From Gluconacetobacter johannae (lineage in GTDB: Bacteria; Pseudomonadota; Alphaproteobacteria; Acetobacterales; Acetobacteraceae), in the NCBI RefSeq assembly GCF_025994435.1, contig NZ_BAQK01000067.1, positions 62,001-126,000 of the forward strand: DNA of 64,000 bases. The letters run 5' to 3'. This document shows positions 51,988 through 59,845 of this stretch, piece after piece. Position 1 is the first letter of the stretch. Every line of letters begins with the position of its first letter. The notes beneath the pieces were generated by a model that was not told where the DNA came from, searched no databases, and saw only the letters and a program-made list of their open reading frames with translations. The position numbers and the translations under genes are program-made.

Positions 51988-52353
51988 TCAGTAGCCCGGA
52001 TAGGCGTAGCCGTAGGGCGCGGCATAAACGGGCGGCGGAGGCGGCGGCGGGGCATAGGCCTGCTGCTGCTCCGCGATCGCCATGCCGGCCGCGCCGATCA
52101 GCGCGCCGCCCACCAGGCCGCCGACAAAGGCGCCGCCCGGGCCGTAGCCCCGATGATAATAGCCCGGCCCCGGACCGCCCCATCCGCGACCGCCGCCGCC
52201 ATGCCAGCCACGGTCGCGCCACCCATGGTCATGCCACCCGTGATCGCGCCACCCACCATGGTCCCGCCAATCCGCATGGGCGGCCGGGGCCGCGGCCGCA
52301 AGGCAGCCCGTCACGACCGGAACCGCCAGCAGGAAACGTGCGATCTTGTGCAT
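51988..52353 (-). CDS. Small exported Trp/His/Gly-repeat protein, unknown function
   Basis: The 121-residue product has a signal peptide (MHKIARFLLAVPVVTGCLAA, cleavage near AHA). The mature part starts with tandem W-R/H-D-H/R-G units (WRDHGGWRDHGWHDHGWRD, about residues 30-48), then a Gly/Tyr-rich stretch, a hydrophobic glycine-zipper-like segment (GGAFVGGLVGGALIGAAGMA) and a Pro/Tyr-rich end. The glycine-zipper suggests membrane association. His-rich repeats could bind metal. The upstream part of the frame to 52482 is rejected because the signal peptide starts at 52353. I do not recognise a defined family. Confidence 0.75.
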   Translation of the reverse strand: MHKIARFLLAVPVVTGCLAAAAPAAHADWRDHGGWRDHGWHDHGWRDRGWHGGGGRGWGGPGPGYYHRGYGPGGAFVGGLVGGALIGAAGMAIAEQQQAYAPPPPPPPVYAAPYGYAYPGY

Positions 52354-52496
52354 GTCAAAACCCTTCTCGCTGCGCGGAGGGGGGCCTGCACAGGCCCGGC
52401 CAATCCCCCGCTTCACCAGCAAGACAACATGACCCACATGGCGATTTGCGGGCGGCTTCGCCTTTTTCCGGTCACAAAACATCCGGGGCGTTTCCC

Positions 52497-53081
52497 CTAC
52501 GGGTGAGCGGCCCGCACCTCGGTCAGCCCGTCGGGAATCGCGAACACCGGGTCGGGCTGCGCCACCCGCGCCAGGCTGTCGGCCTGGACCAGGACACGAC
52601 CGTCCCGGACGACCTGCAGCATGACCCCGTCATCGGTGTAGCAGACGTCGCTGGCGCGCCCGTCGGTGTCGGTGGCGTGCCACACGATGCAGGGCTGGCC
52701 CGCCACGACCATCGACGGCCCCCGCGCCCAGACGCCCGCCGCCCGCTGGCCGGGCGCCGACAGCGCCGGCCCCGGCGCGGGGATGGTCGTGCGGGCCCGA
52801 TGGGCCATGTCCACGACCGTCAGCAGGCGCGTGCGATAATCGGTGACCATGAACGTCGCCGACCCCTCGGGATCGACGCGCTGGCGCTGCTGCTGCCCGG
52901 ACCAGCGCATGCGCTGGCGCACCTGCGGCCGCGACGGATCGGGCGAGGCCATCACATAGGTCACGTCGACATCGTGCTGCGGCGTCACGAAAGGCGCGTC
53001 GTCGGCCGCGTGCGCCGCCCAGGCCACGCTCAACACGCCGGCCAGCACCCCCGCCAGGGGGGCGCGCAGGGCTGCGGTCAT
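52497..53081 (-). CDS. Exported protein, paralogue of the adjacent gene (DUF4412-like)
   Basis: The 194-residue product has a signal peptide (about residues 1-26, cleavage near AHA). The mature part begins with a beta-rich D-V-D-V-T-Y-V motif and ends with a conserved pair of cysteines in GQPCIVWHATDTDGRASDVC then YTDDGVMLQV. The same pattern occurs in the upstream gene, so the two are paralogues. Its ATG overlaps the stop of that gene (ATGA). The pattern recalls lipoprotein-like DUF4412 proteins; function unknown. Confidence 0.75.
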   Translation of the reverse strand: MTAALRAPLAGVLAGVLSVAWAAHAADDAPFVTPQHDVDVTYVMASPDPSRPQVRQRMRWSGQQQRQRVDPEGSATFMVTDYRTRLLTVVDMAHRARTTIPAPGPALSAPGQRAAGVWARGPSMVVAGQPCIVWHATDTDGRASDVCYTDDGVMLQVVRDGRVLVQADSLARVAQPDPVFAIPDGLTEVRAAHP

Positions 53082-53794
53082 CCGCCCGAACGCACCATGC
53101 CGCCAGTCACCGCCTGGCCGCCGCCGATCCCGGGCGAGGGCGCCACGCGGCGGCGCGTCACCTGCTGGTAATCCGCGGGCGGCTGGAAGATCGTGGAGGC
53201 GATGGGGCCATAGACCACTTTCGTCGCCTCCAGCCGCCCCTTCATGCCGTCGCCATCCACGCCGTCTTCCCGCAGGATCACGCCGTCATCGGTCACGCAG
53301 GCGGTGGCCGATCCCCGGCCCGAGGCCACGCCCCATTCCGTGCAGGGCACCCCGGCCACCTGCGCCGCGCCCTTGCGCGTGAACTGCATCGACAGGTCCA
53401 GCAGGAACGGGTTGCGGATGCCGTACTGCGCGTCCAGCCGGGTATAGACCTTCTGCCTGTTCAGCACGATCGTCACCTGCCGCGCCGCGCGATCCAGGAT
53501 GGTCGACCCCGCGCCCTCGGGGCTGTCCAGCCGCATCATGCCGCCATTGGCGGTGAACCAGGCCTGCACGCTCTTGGGCGACGGCGCGCCCTCGGGCTGC
53601 ACGCTGTATTCGACCTGCACATCGCGCGTGGGCGCCAGCGGCGGATGGGCGGCAGCGGCCTCGCCCCCCTCCTGGGCGCGCGCGGGCAGGGCCATGCCCC
53701 CCGTCGCGGCCGCGAACGCCAGCCCGGATGTCGCCAGCGTCGCGATCGCCAGCCCCGATATCGGCCGGCGGCGGCCCGTCGATGGAACGGTCAT
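53078..53794 (-). CDS. Exported protein, first of a tandem paralogue pair (DUF4412-like)
   Basis: The 238-residue product has a signal peptide (about residues 12-40, cleavage near ARA) and a mature domain that starts RDVQVEYSVQPEGAPSPKSV. It then shows RAARQVTIVLNRQKVYTRLD and the two-cysteine block GVPCTEWGVASGRGSATACV followed by TDDGVILRED. A Gly/Arg-rich C-terminal tail of about 25 residues follows. A GGGAGC site precedes the ATG. It lies 15 bases after aat on the same strand. Confidence 0.78.
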   Translation of the reverse strand: MTVPSTGRRRPISGLAIATLATSGLAFAAATGGMALPARAQEGGEAAAAHPPLAPTRDVQVEYSVQPEGAPSPKSVQAWFTANGGMMRLDSPEGAGSTILDRAARQVTIVLNRQKVYTRLDAQYGIRNPFLLDLSMQFTRKGAAQVAGVPCTEWGVASGRGSATACVTDDGVILREDGVDGDGMKGRLEATKVVYGPIASTIFQPPADYQQVTRRRVAPSPGIGGGQAVTGGMVRSGG

Positions 53795-53809
53795 GGTCGT
53801 GCTCCCTTT

Positions 53810-54526
53810 TCACTCTGTTCGTTTTCTGCCCGGCCCGGCCGGCCCGGCGCCGTCGTCCTGCCGCCCGTCGGCGCGCATACGCACGATTTCCTGCCGGATG
53901 GCGGCGGCATGGCTGTCGTCCGGCCAGGCCGCCGGATGCGCCAGGGCCTGCGCCAGCCGCTGCTTGTACCGCCAGGACGGAATTTCCAGGCCCCCGAAGC
54001 GCGCAAGATGTTCCGTCCCGAACTGCGTATCCAGCAGGGTGTATCCGCCCACGCGCAGCCGCGCCACCAGCTCCACCAGCGCGGCTTTCGACGCATCGCG
54101 GCACCGGCTGAACATGCTTTCACCGAAAAACGCGCCACCGATGGCGACGCCGTACAGCCCGCCCACCAGTTCGCCGTCCCGCCAGCTTTCGACGCTGTGG
54201 GCATAGCCCATGGCGTGCAACTCGCAGAACAGGCGGACGATCTCGTCATTGATCCAGGTCTTCTCCCGCCCCGGGGCCGGGGCGGCGCAGGCGCGGATCG
54301 TGGCCGCGAAATCGCGGTCGGCCACGACCGTGAACGACTCGGACAGCACGGTCCGCAACAGCCGGCGCGGCGCATGGAACCCGTCCAGCGGCAGGATGCC
54401 GCGCATGTCGGGATCGTACCAGTCCAGCTCCGTGGCGCCGGCATCCGGCGCCATCGGGAACAGGCCGATGGAATAGGCCCGGATCATCATCTCGGGCGTG
54501 ATCGTGGCTGCGTCTCCCTTGCCCAT
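53810..54526 (-). CDS. aat: Leucyl/phenylalanyl-tRNA--protein transferase
   Basis: The enzyme transfers Leu or Phe from tRNA to N-terminal Lys/Arg residues and marks proteins for ClpAP by the N-degron pathway. From ATG at 54526 (MGKGDAATITPEMMIRAYSI) the product is 238 residues. Conserved blocks are AYSIGLFPMA, WYDPDMRGILPLDGFH, TWINDEIVRLFCELHAMGYA and GGLYGVAIGGAFFGESMFSR. An upstream ATG at 54562 is possible but lacks a good site. It heads a unit with the two exported paralogues. Confidence 0.93.
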   Translation of the reverse strand: MGKGDAATITPEMMIRAYSIGLFPMAPDAGATELDWYDPDMRGILPLDGFHAPRRLLRTVLSESFTVVADRDFAATIRACAAPAPGREKTWINDEIVRLFCELHAMGYAHSVESWRDGELVGGLYGVAIGGAFFGESMFSRCRDASKAALVELVARLRVGGYTLLDTQFGTEHLARFGGLEIPSWRYKQRLAQALAHPAAWPDDSHAAAIRQEIVRMRADGRQDDGAGPAGPGRKRTE

Positions 54527-54642
54527 GCGTCCCGTACCATCCCCCCGGCGCCGCGTCGCCATGACCGCTGGACACGTCCCGCCAATAATCCGATCCTGAT
54601 AAAGGAGCGAGATAAACCGCATCTGTCAAAAGAGGTTCCCGA

Positions 54643-55611
54643 ATGCCCGACACGCGTCCCCGCCTGATTCGCACCCAGCGCATGCCCACAGCCGTCGCCC
54701 GGCGGATCGAACGGGATTTCGATGCCCCGCCCGAGCCCGACCACAAGCTGACATCCGACGAACTGGTCGCCCTGGCGCAGGAATTCCGGCCGCATGCGGT
54801 GATGGTGACCAGCAGCACCCCGGTTTCGGCGGCGACCGTCGCCGCCCTGCCCGACAGCGTGCGCGTCATCGCCACCGTCAGCGTCGGCACCGACCATCTG
54901 GACGGCCCGGCCATCGCCGCGCGCGGCCTGGCGCTGACCTATACGCCCGACGTGCTGACCGACTGCAACGCCGACCTGGCGATCATGCTGATCCTGGCGG
55001 CGGCGCGCCGGGGGGCGGAATACCTGTCGATCATGCACGACGGCTGGGGCCGGAACCTGGGGATGGAGGAACTGCTGGGCGTCCGCGTCACCGGCAAGAC
55101 GCTGGGCATCATCGGCATGGGGCGGATCGGGCGGGCGGTCGCCCGGCGCGCCCGTGGATTCGACATGAACATCCTCTATTCCAACCGCCGCCGCCTGGCG
55201 CCGGAGCTGGAAGAAGGCGCGACCTATTTCGCCGACATCCGCGACATGCTGCCGCACTGCGATATCCTGAGCCTGCACATGCCCGGCGGCGCCACGCCCA
55301 TCATCACCGCCGAAACGCTGGCCCTGCTGCCCAGGGGGGCGATCTTCGTCAACGCGGCCCGCGGCAGCCTGGTGGACGAGGATGCGCTGATCGCGGCGCT
55401 GACCGACGGCCACCTGGCCGCCGCCGGCCTGGACGTCTATCGCAACGAACCCCATCCCGACCGGCGCTTCCTGGCCCTGCCGAACGTGTTCCTGACCCCG
55501 CACATGGGCAGCGCCACGGTCGAGACCCGGACCGACATGGGCATGCTGGCGCTCGACAATATCGACGCGGTCCTGTCCGGCCGGCCGGCCGTCACCCCGG
55601 TCCCGGCCTGA
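54643..55611 (+). CDS. D-2-hydroxyacid dehydrogenase (glyoxylate/hydroxypyruvate reductase-like)
   Basis: The 322-residue NAD(P)-dependent enzyme reduces 2-keto acids such as glyoxylate or hydroxypyruvate. The Rossmann motif GMGRIGRAVARRARGFDMNI is followed by S-N-R-R-R, where a basic residue after the second strand hints at NADPH preference. Catalytic Arg (NAARGSLVDE), Glu (DVYRNEP) and His (TPHMGSAT) are all present. GAGG lies seven bases before the ATG. The substrate is not certain. It is divergent from aat. Confidence 0.92.
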   Translation: MPDTRPRLIRTQRMPTAVARRIERDFDAPPEPDHKLTSDELVALAQEFRPHAVMVTSSTPVSAATVAALPDSVRVIATVSVGTDHLDGPAIAARGLALTYTPDVLTDCNADLAIMLILAAARRGAEYLSIMHDGWGRNLGMEELLGVRVTGKTLGIIGMGRIGRAVARRARGFDMNILYSNRRRLAPELEEGATYFADIRDMLPHCDILSLHMPGGATPIITAETLALLPRGAIFVNAARGSLVDEDALIAALTDGHLAAAGLDVYRNEPHPDRRFLALPNVFLTPHMGSATVETRTDMGMLALDNIDAVLSGRPAVTPVPA

Positions 55612-55626
55612 ACCGGAGGCCCCGCC

Positions 55627-55797
55627 ATGCCGCCCCGCATCACCTTCCTGCTGGCCTGCCTGGGCGGCGGCCTGCTGGCGGTCCTGACCGCCCTCGTCGC
55701 CCCCCATTACGCCCGGGCGGCGCAGATCCTGTGCCTGTTCTATGTGGCGGCCGCCATCTTCGTCTCGCTCCGGATCCTGCTGCGCCCCGAGGCCTGA
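55627..55797 (+). CDS. Small membrane protein, 56 residues
   Basis: ATG at 55627 with GGAGG seven bases upstream opens a 56-codon frame ending TGA at 55795-55797. The product MPPRITFLLACLGGGLLAVL has two hydrophobic segments (about residues 6-24 and 33-51) and a basic C-terminus (RILLRPEA). It starts 15 bases after the dehydrogenase stop and is probably co-transcribed. I do not recognise a family. The strong ribosome binding site and GC-rich third positions support it as real. Confidence 0.7.
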   Translation: MPPRITFLLACLGGGLLAVLTALVAPHYARAAQILCLFYVAAAIFVSLRILLRPEA

Positions 55798-55816
55798 CCC
55801 CGCCGGCGCGGGCGGA

Positions 55817-56647
55817 TCAGAATGCCGGGTTCACCAGCCCGGCACGCAGCGTTTCGGCGGTGCGGCGCACCTCCGGCCCATGCTCGCGCTCCAGCCGGCG
55901 AATGGTGAAATGGGCGCGGGCCAGCGCGCGGTAATGGGACAGGAACGCGGCGTTCAGCGACGCCCCGCACAGCGCGCCGGCCACCGGCATCATCTGCAGC
56001 GCCAGCTTGCGCGACAGGCCCAGGCCGTAATGCGAGGCCACCTCGGAAATCAGCATCACGACCGGCCGGCCACGCAGCAGCGCCCGCGCCGAAAAATAGC
56101 CCAGTTCGCTTTCCTCGTCGGTCGCGGCGACGGGGAAGGCGCGCAGGGCGAAGACCTCCAGGCAGGCCCGGCGCGCCTCGGGCGTCGACAGGTCCTCGCC
56201 CTCCTCGCGGGCGATGCGCGCGATCTCGCGCATGATCGTCAGCGTGGTGAATCCGATGTCGGGGACCAGCCCCACCAGCCCCGCGAATCCGCCCACCGCA
56301 CCCGACACGGTCACGGCGGCCTGCACCGCCGGCCCGCGCCATGGCGGCGTCGGTACATGCGCGACCGGCATGTCGTCCGGGGCGCGCATGCCCACGATCG
56401 CCACGTCGAAGGCGCGCGACACCGCCGTTTCCGCAATGCCCTTCAGCTTGGCCTGCAGGCCCGGCGCCATGCCGATGCCCCGCAGGCCCAGCCGCGCCGC
56501 CTGCCCGACCGCCCCGCCCATCAGGTCGGCCAGCCGGACCAGCACCCCACGTCCCGATTCGACCTGTTCAAGGGCACGCTGCAGCTCGGCAATCGCCGGA
56601 GCGTCCAGCACCAGGGGGGCCAGTTCGGCCCCGGTTCGTGTGGTCAT
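55817..56647 (-). CDS. EcsC family protein
   Basis: The 276-residue product has the EcsC layout: an N-terminal helical part, then a hydrophobic core VSGAVGGFAGLVGLVPDIGF and TTLTIMREIARIAREEGEDL, followed by LRGRPVVMLISEVASHYGLG and LQMMPVAGALCGASLNAAFL. EcsC is named after the third gene of the Bacillus ecs ABC locus; its function is unknown. ATG at 56647 has GGGAGGG about nine bases upstream. No ABC genes are adjacent. Confidence 0.85.
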   Translation of the reverse strand: MTTRTGAELAPLVLDAPAIAELQRALEQVESGRGVLVRLADLMGGAVGQAARLGLRGIGMAPGLQAKLKGIAETAVSRAFDVAIVGMRAPDDMPVAHVPTPPWRGPAVQAAVTVSGAVGGFAGLVGLVPDIGFTTLTIMREIARIAREEGEDLSTPEARRACLEVFALRAFPVAATDEESELGYFSARALLRGRPVVMLISEVASHYGLGLSRKLALQMMPVAGALCGASLNAAFLSHYRALARAHFTIRRLEREHGPEVRRTAETLRAGLVNPAF

Positions 56648-56937
56648 TCCCATGCCCTCCCACCAGTCCGCCGGCCGCGCCCGCCGGGGCGGGCGGCGTG
56701 TCGGCGGATACACAATTCTCCGTCAATCGGAACGGAACCCGTGTTTTCCATCATATTACCCCTCCCGCCAATGCGTTGCCACGCCGTATATGGTCGAAAT
56801 GCAGGGCCGCCATGTTCATGGGGCGACCGATGGCCACGGGCGGCCTCCCGACCGACGCACTCCTGCCCTGAGGAGACCGCGCGTTGACCGGGACACTCCA
56901 CCGCCCTTCCCTAAGGCCGAACGCAAGGAGAGATCCG

Positions 56938-57432
56938 ATGGACGCATTCATTGCCGCACGGCTTCCCGGACGCACCGGCCTGATGGCCGGCGCGCTGCTC
57001 TCCATGACCCTGCTGGCCGGGGGGGCGCTTGCCGCGCCGCCCGCCCCGCGCCATGCGGACGACGCCCTGTCGGCCCCGATCCATTCCACCCTGGGCAATA
57101 CCACGCCCGCGCCGGCCGCCCCGGAGAACGCCGAGGCCCCGCCGCCGCCCGACGGCTACCAGGTCGTGCAGGACGAGGACGTCAGCGCCCAGGCCTACAG
57201 CCCCGCCGTGACCGCCGTCGGCGGCCCCGGCCTGCCGTCGATCGAAGCCCGGCAAACCCCGCGTGAGCCCAATTCCGTCCCGTCGCATTTCAGCGTCTTC
57301 GGCGTGCCGGTCAAATTCAACGCGCCGGTGACGCCCCCCTATAACGCGGCGTTCACCTATTCGACCTACGCGGGGCAGCCCGGCCGCGGATGGGACGCGG
57401 TCGGCGCGGAAGGCGCGGCCGGGCAGCCCTGA
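56938..57432 (+). CDS. Exported hypothetical protein
   Basis: The 164-residue product has a signal peptide (hydrophobic core LMAGALLSMTLLAGGALA, cleavage near ALA at about residue 32). The mature protein is rich in Pro, Ala and Gly with few charged clusters and has no cysteine. GGAG lies eight bases before ATG 56938. I do not recognise a family. It faces the EcsC gene across a 290-base divergent gap and converges with the EVE gene seven bases away. Confidence 0.72.
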   Translation: MDAFIAARLPGRTGLMAGALLSMTLLAGGALAAPPAPRHADDALSAPIHSTLGNTTPAPAAPENAEAPPPPDGYQVVQDEDVSAQAYSPAVTAVGGPGLPSIEARQTPREPNSVPSHFSVFGVPVKFNAPVTPPYNAAFTYSTYAGQPGRGWDAVGAEGAAGQP

Positions 57433-57439
57433 CCCGGCG

Positions 57440-57856
57440 TCAGGCCGCCGCCCAGCCGCCCATCCGGCACAGATGCGCCCAATGCGCGTCCGAAACCGGC
57501 ACGACCGACAGCCGCGACTGCCGCACCAGGGCCAGGTCGGCCAGCGCCGGGTCGGCCTTGATCGCCGCCAGGGTCACGGGATGGGGCATCGGCCCCACCG
57601 CGCGCACATCGACGCAGATCCACCCCCCCGACTCGGCCGTGGGGTCGGGATAGGCCTCGCGGACGATCTCGACCACGCCCACGATCTCCTTGCCGATGTT
57701 CGAATGATAGAAAAACGCCAGGTCCCCGCATTTCATGGTCATCATGTTGCGCTTGGCCTGATGGTTGCGGACGCCCGTCCAGGGCTCCACCCCATGGGCC
57801 ACCTGTTCGTCCCACGAGAACGCATCGGGTTCGGACTTCACCAGCCAGTGCGCCAT
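57440..57856 (-). CDS. EVE domain protein
   Basis: The 138-residue product is a compact EVE (PUA-like) protein of the thymocyte nuclear protein 1 type: HWLVKSEPDAFSWDEQV at the start, WTGVRNHQAKRNMMTMKCGD, LAFFYHSNIGKEIVGVVEIV and the C-terminal LSVVPVSDAHWAHLC. EVE domains bind modified bases such as methylcytosine and are common in genome defence contexts, but no nuclease is adjacent here. It lies five bases after a YciI gene. Confidence 0.93.
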   Translation of the reverse strand: MAHWLVKSEPDAFSWDEQVAHGVEPWTGVRNHQAKRNMMTMKCGDLAFFYHSNIGKEIVGVVEIVREAYPDPTAESGGWICVDVRAVGPMPHPVTLAAIKADPALADLALVRQSRLSVVPVSDAHWAHLCRMGGWAAA

Positions 57857-57861
57857 GGCCC

Positions 57862-58155
57862 CTATTCCACCAGCGCGCCGTCGCGAAACACCGGGCGGTA
57901 CGCCCGGATCACCACGCTTTCAAAGACGTCGGCGCGGGCATAGGGGTCGCTGGCGGCGAACCCCTCGGCCGCCGCGCGGTCCGCCACGTCCACCAGCAGC
58001 AGGCTGCCGCCGGGCCGGCCGTCGAGGTTCAGCAGCGGGCCGGCCTGCACGATCCGGTCCTGATAGGCCGACAGATAGGCCAGATGCTGCGCCCGGGTGG
58101 CAAGCCGCGTGTCCAGCGCCCCCGGCTTGTCGGTGCAGATGATCGCGAAAAGCAT
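57862..58155 (-). CDS. YciI family protein
   Basis: The 97-residue product MLFAIICTDKPGALDTRLAT is a YciI-like ferredoxin-fold protein with the conserved His in THRAQH-type position (RAQHLAYLSAY) and the Asp in SDPYARADVF. Members are small dimeric enzymes or regulators of unclear substrate. GAGGG lies before the ATG. It forms a two-gene unit with the EVE gene, a pairing seen in many alphaproteobacteria. Confidence 0.9.
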   Translation of the reverse strand: MLFAIICTDKPGALDTRLATRAQHLAYLSAYQDRIVQAGPLLNLDGRPGGSLLLVDVADRAAAEGFAASDPYARADVFESVVIRAYRPVFRDGALVE

Positions 58156-58335
58156 GAAGAATACCCTCGTCCAGAATGACCGGCGGGTCCGCCGGGTGAA
58201 CAATCTGCCATGAGCAGCAGAGGCCGTGCCTTTCTTCGCATGATAGTGTAGGAGCGGAAAGCGGATCGCCCTTTCCGTCGCCCGACGACGCATTTGCCAG
58301 GAGCCTTCCGCCGACGCGGAGGGATCGGAACCGTC

Positions 58336-59154
58336 TTGAACGCTACCCACAGCCTGGTCGCACGCACGGGCGCCGTCTTTCACCGTTACGCCAATCCCGG
58401 ACGCTTCCTTCGGCTGGGCGCGCGCCTGCAACCGTGGCTGACCTGGCCGGCGCTGGCGCTGTCCATCGCCGGCATCGTGTGGGGCCTGTTCTTCTCGCCC
58501 GCCGACTGGCAGCAGGGCGACAGCGTGCGGATCATGTATGTCCATGTGCCTGCCGCGTGGCTGGCCTCGTCGGGCTATGCGGGCCTGGCGGTGTGCTCGC
58601 TGCTGTCGCTGGTGTGGCGCCATCCGCTGGCCGACCTGGCGGCGGTGGAAATCGGGCCGGTCGGCGCGGCCATTACCGCCGTCTGCCTGGCCACCGGGTC
58701 GCTGTGGGGCAAGCCGATGTGGGGGACATGGTGGGTGTGGGACGCGCGCCTGACCTCGGTCCTGGTCCTGTTCTTCCTGTATCTGGGCCATATCGCGCTG
58801 ATCCGCGCGTTCGACGAGCCGCAGCGGGGCTATCGCGCCGCCGCCATCCTGGGGCTGGCCGGCGCGGTCGACCTGCCCATCATCAAATTCAGCGTGCAGT
58901 GGTGGAACACCCTGCACCAGCCGGACAGCATCACCCTGACCGGCGCGCCGACCATGTCCACCGCCATGCTGTGGCCGCTGCTGGTCTGCACGCTGGGCTT
59001 CACCCTGGGCTTCGCCGCCATCGTGGTGGCCCGCCTGCGCGCGGCCGTGATGGAAAGCCGCATCCGCGCGGCCCTGTCGGCGCGGCGCGGACGCGGGCGC
59101 GCGGCACCCGATAGCGCGCATGACAGCGACGTTCCCGGCGGGGCCGTCGCATGA
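58336..59154 (+). CDS. ccmC: Heme exporter/handling protein CcmC
   Basis: CcmC delivers heme to CcmE in the inner membrane. The tryptophan-rich motif WGTWWVWDARLTS is intact, and about six membrane helices are visible. His in MYVHVPAAWLA and NTLHQPDSIT are the expected axial heme ligands. I chose TTG at 58336 (NATHSLVART) with GGAA upstream; a TTG at 58294 would add 14 residues. It heads the ccmCDEFGHI cluster; ccmA and ccmB are not in the window. Confidence 0.93.
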   Translation: MNATHSLVARTGAVFHRYANPGRFLRLGARLQPWLTWPALALSIAGIVWGLFFSPADWQQGDSVRIMYVHVPAAWLASSGYAGLAVCSLLSLVWRHPLADLAAVEIGPVGAAITAVCLATGSLWGKPMWGTWWVWDARLTSVLVLFFLYLGHIALIRAFDEPQRGYRAAAILGLAGAVDLPIIKFSVQWWNTLHQPDSITLTGAPTMSTAMLWPLLVCTLGFTLGFAAIVVARLRAAVMESRIRAALSARRGRGRAAPDSAHDSDVPGGAVA

Positions 59155-59312
59155 GCATGACCCACCTGCCGTACATCGCCGCCGCCTACGGCCTGACCAT
59201 CGGCCTGGCCGTGCTGCTGGGCGCGACCGCCGCCCTGCGGCTGCGCCGGGCCCGCGCGCGGCTGGCCGCGATCGACCGCCCGGCCCGGGCCGGACGAGGG
59301 GAGAACCGATGA
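59151..59312 (+). CDS. ccmD: Heme exporter protein CcmD
   Basis: This 53-residue peptide has one membrane segment (THLPYIAAAYGLTIGLAVLL) and a basic cytoplasmic tail (RLRRARARLAA). Tyr in the PYIAAAYG start is typical of CcmD. Its ATG overlaps the ccmC stop and its TGA overlaps the ccmE ATG, so all three are coupled. It helps release holo-CcmE from CcmC in the known system. Confidence 0.9.
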   Translation: MSMTHLPYIAAAYGLTIGLAVLLGATAALRLRRARARLAAIDRPARAGRGENR

Positions 59313-59839
59313 CCCGCAAGACACGACGGCTGTGGCTGGCCTGCGCGTGCCTGATGGGCCTGGGCTCGGCCACGGCGCTGACGCTGAACGCCTTTTCGTC
59401 CAACATCGTCTTCTTCATGGCCCCGTCGCAGATCCGCGCGAAACCGCCCGCGCCGGACCGGACGGTCCGCCTGGGCGGCATGGTGGTCGCGGGTTCGGTC
59501 CGCCGGCAGACGGTGCGGGATACGCCGGTCGCGCTGTTCGACGTCACCGACGGGCAGGCCGCGGTAACCGTCCGCTACGAAGGCATCCTGCCCGACCTGT
59601 TCCGCGAGGGGCAGAGCGTCGTCGCCATCGGCACGGCCGGCCCCGACGGCGCCTTCCACGCGTCCGAGGTCCTGGCCAAGCACGACGAGACCTACATGCC
59701 CAAGGAAGTCGCCGAGGCCCTGCGCCGCAGCGGCAAGTGGGATCCGCGCTACGGCAAGGCCCCCGACGCGGCAAGCTGGGACACGATGACGGTCCGCGAC
59801 GCCCGCAGGGACGCAGCCAGCCCCCAGCATGGAAGCTGA
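59309..59839 (+). CDS. ccmE: Heme chaperone CcmE
   Basis: The 176-residue periplasmic heme chaperone has an N-terminal anchor (about residues 7-28) and an OB-fold domain. The covalent heme site LAKHDETYMP gives His125 and Tyr129. LRLGG-like RTVRLGGMVVAGSV and VRYEGILPDLFREGQSVV are family features. The ATG at 59309 overlaps ccmD. Confidence 0.96.
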   Translation: MTRKTRRLWLACACLMGLGSATALTLNAFSSNIVFFMAPSQIRAKPPAPDRTVRLGGMVVAGSVRRQTVRDTPVALFDVTDGQAAVTVRYEGILPDLFREGQSVVAIGTAGPDGAFHASEVLAKHDETYMPKEVAEALRRSGKWDPRYGKAPDAASWDTMTVRDARRDAASPQHGS

Positions 59840-59845
59840 TCGAAC

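Noticed and set aside
52200..52275. Short DNA repeats resembling a CRISPR-like or tandem array
   Set aside because: The repeats are codons of the W-R-D-H-G peptide repeats in an exported protein, with no spacers or cas genes.
57440..58155. EVE-domain gene as part of a defence island
   Set aside because: EVE domains occur in restriction systems, but here the only partner is a YciI gene and the surroundings are core genes. No nuclease, helicase or toxin is nearby.
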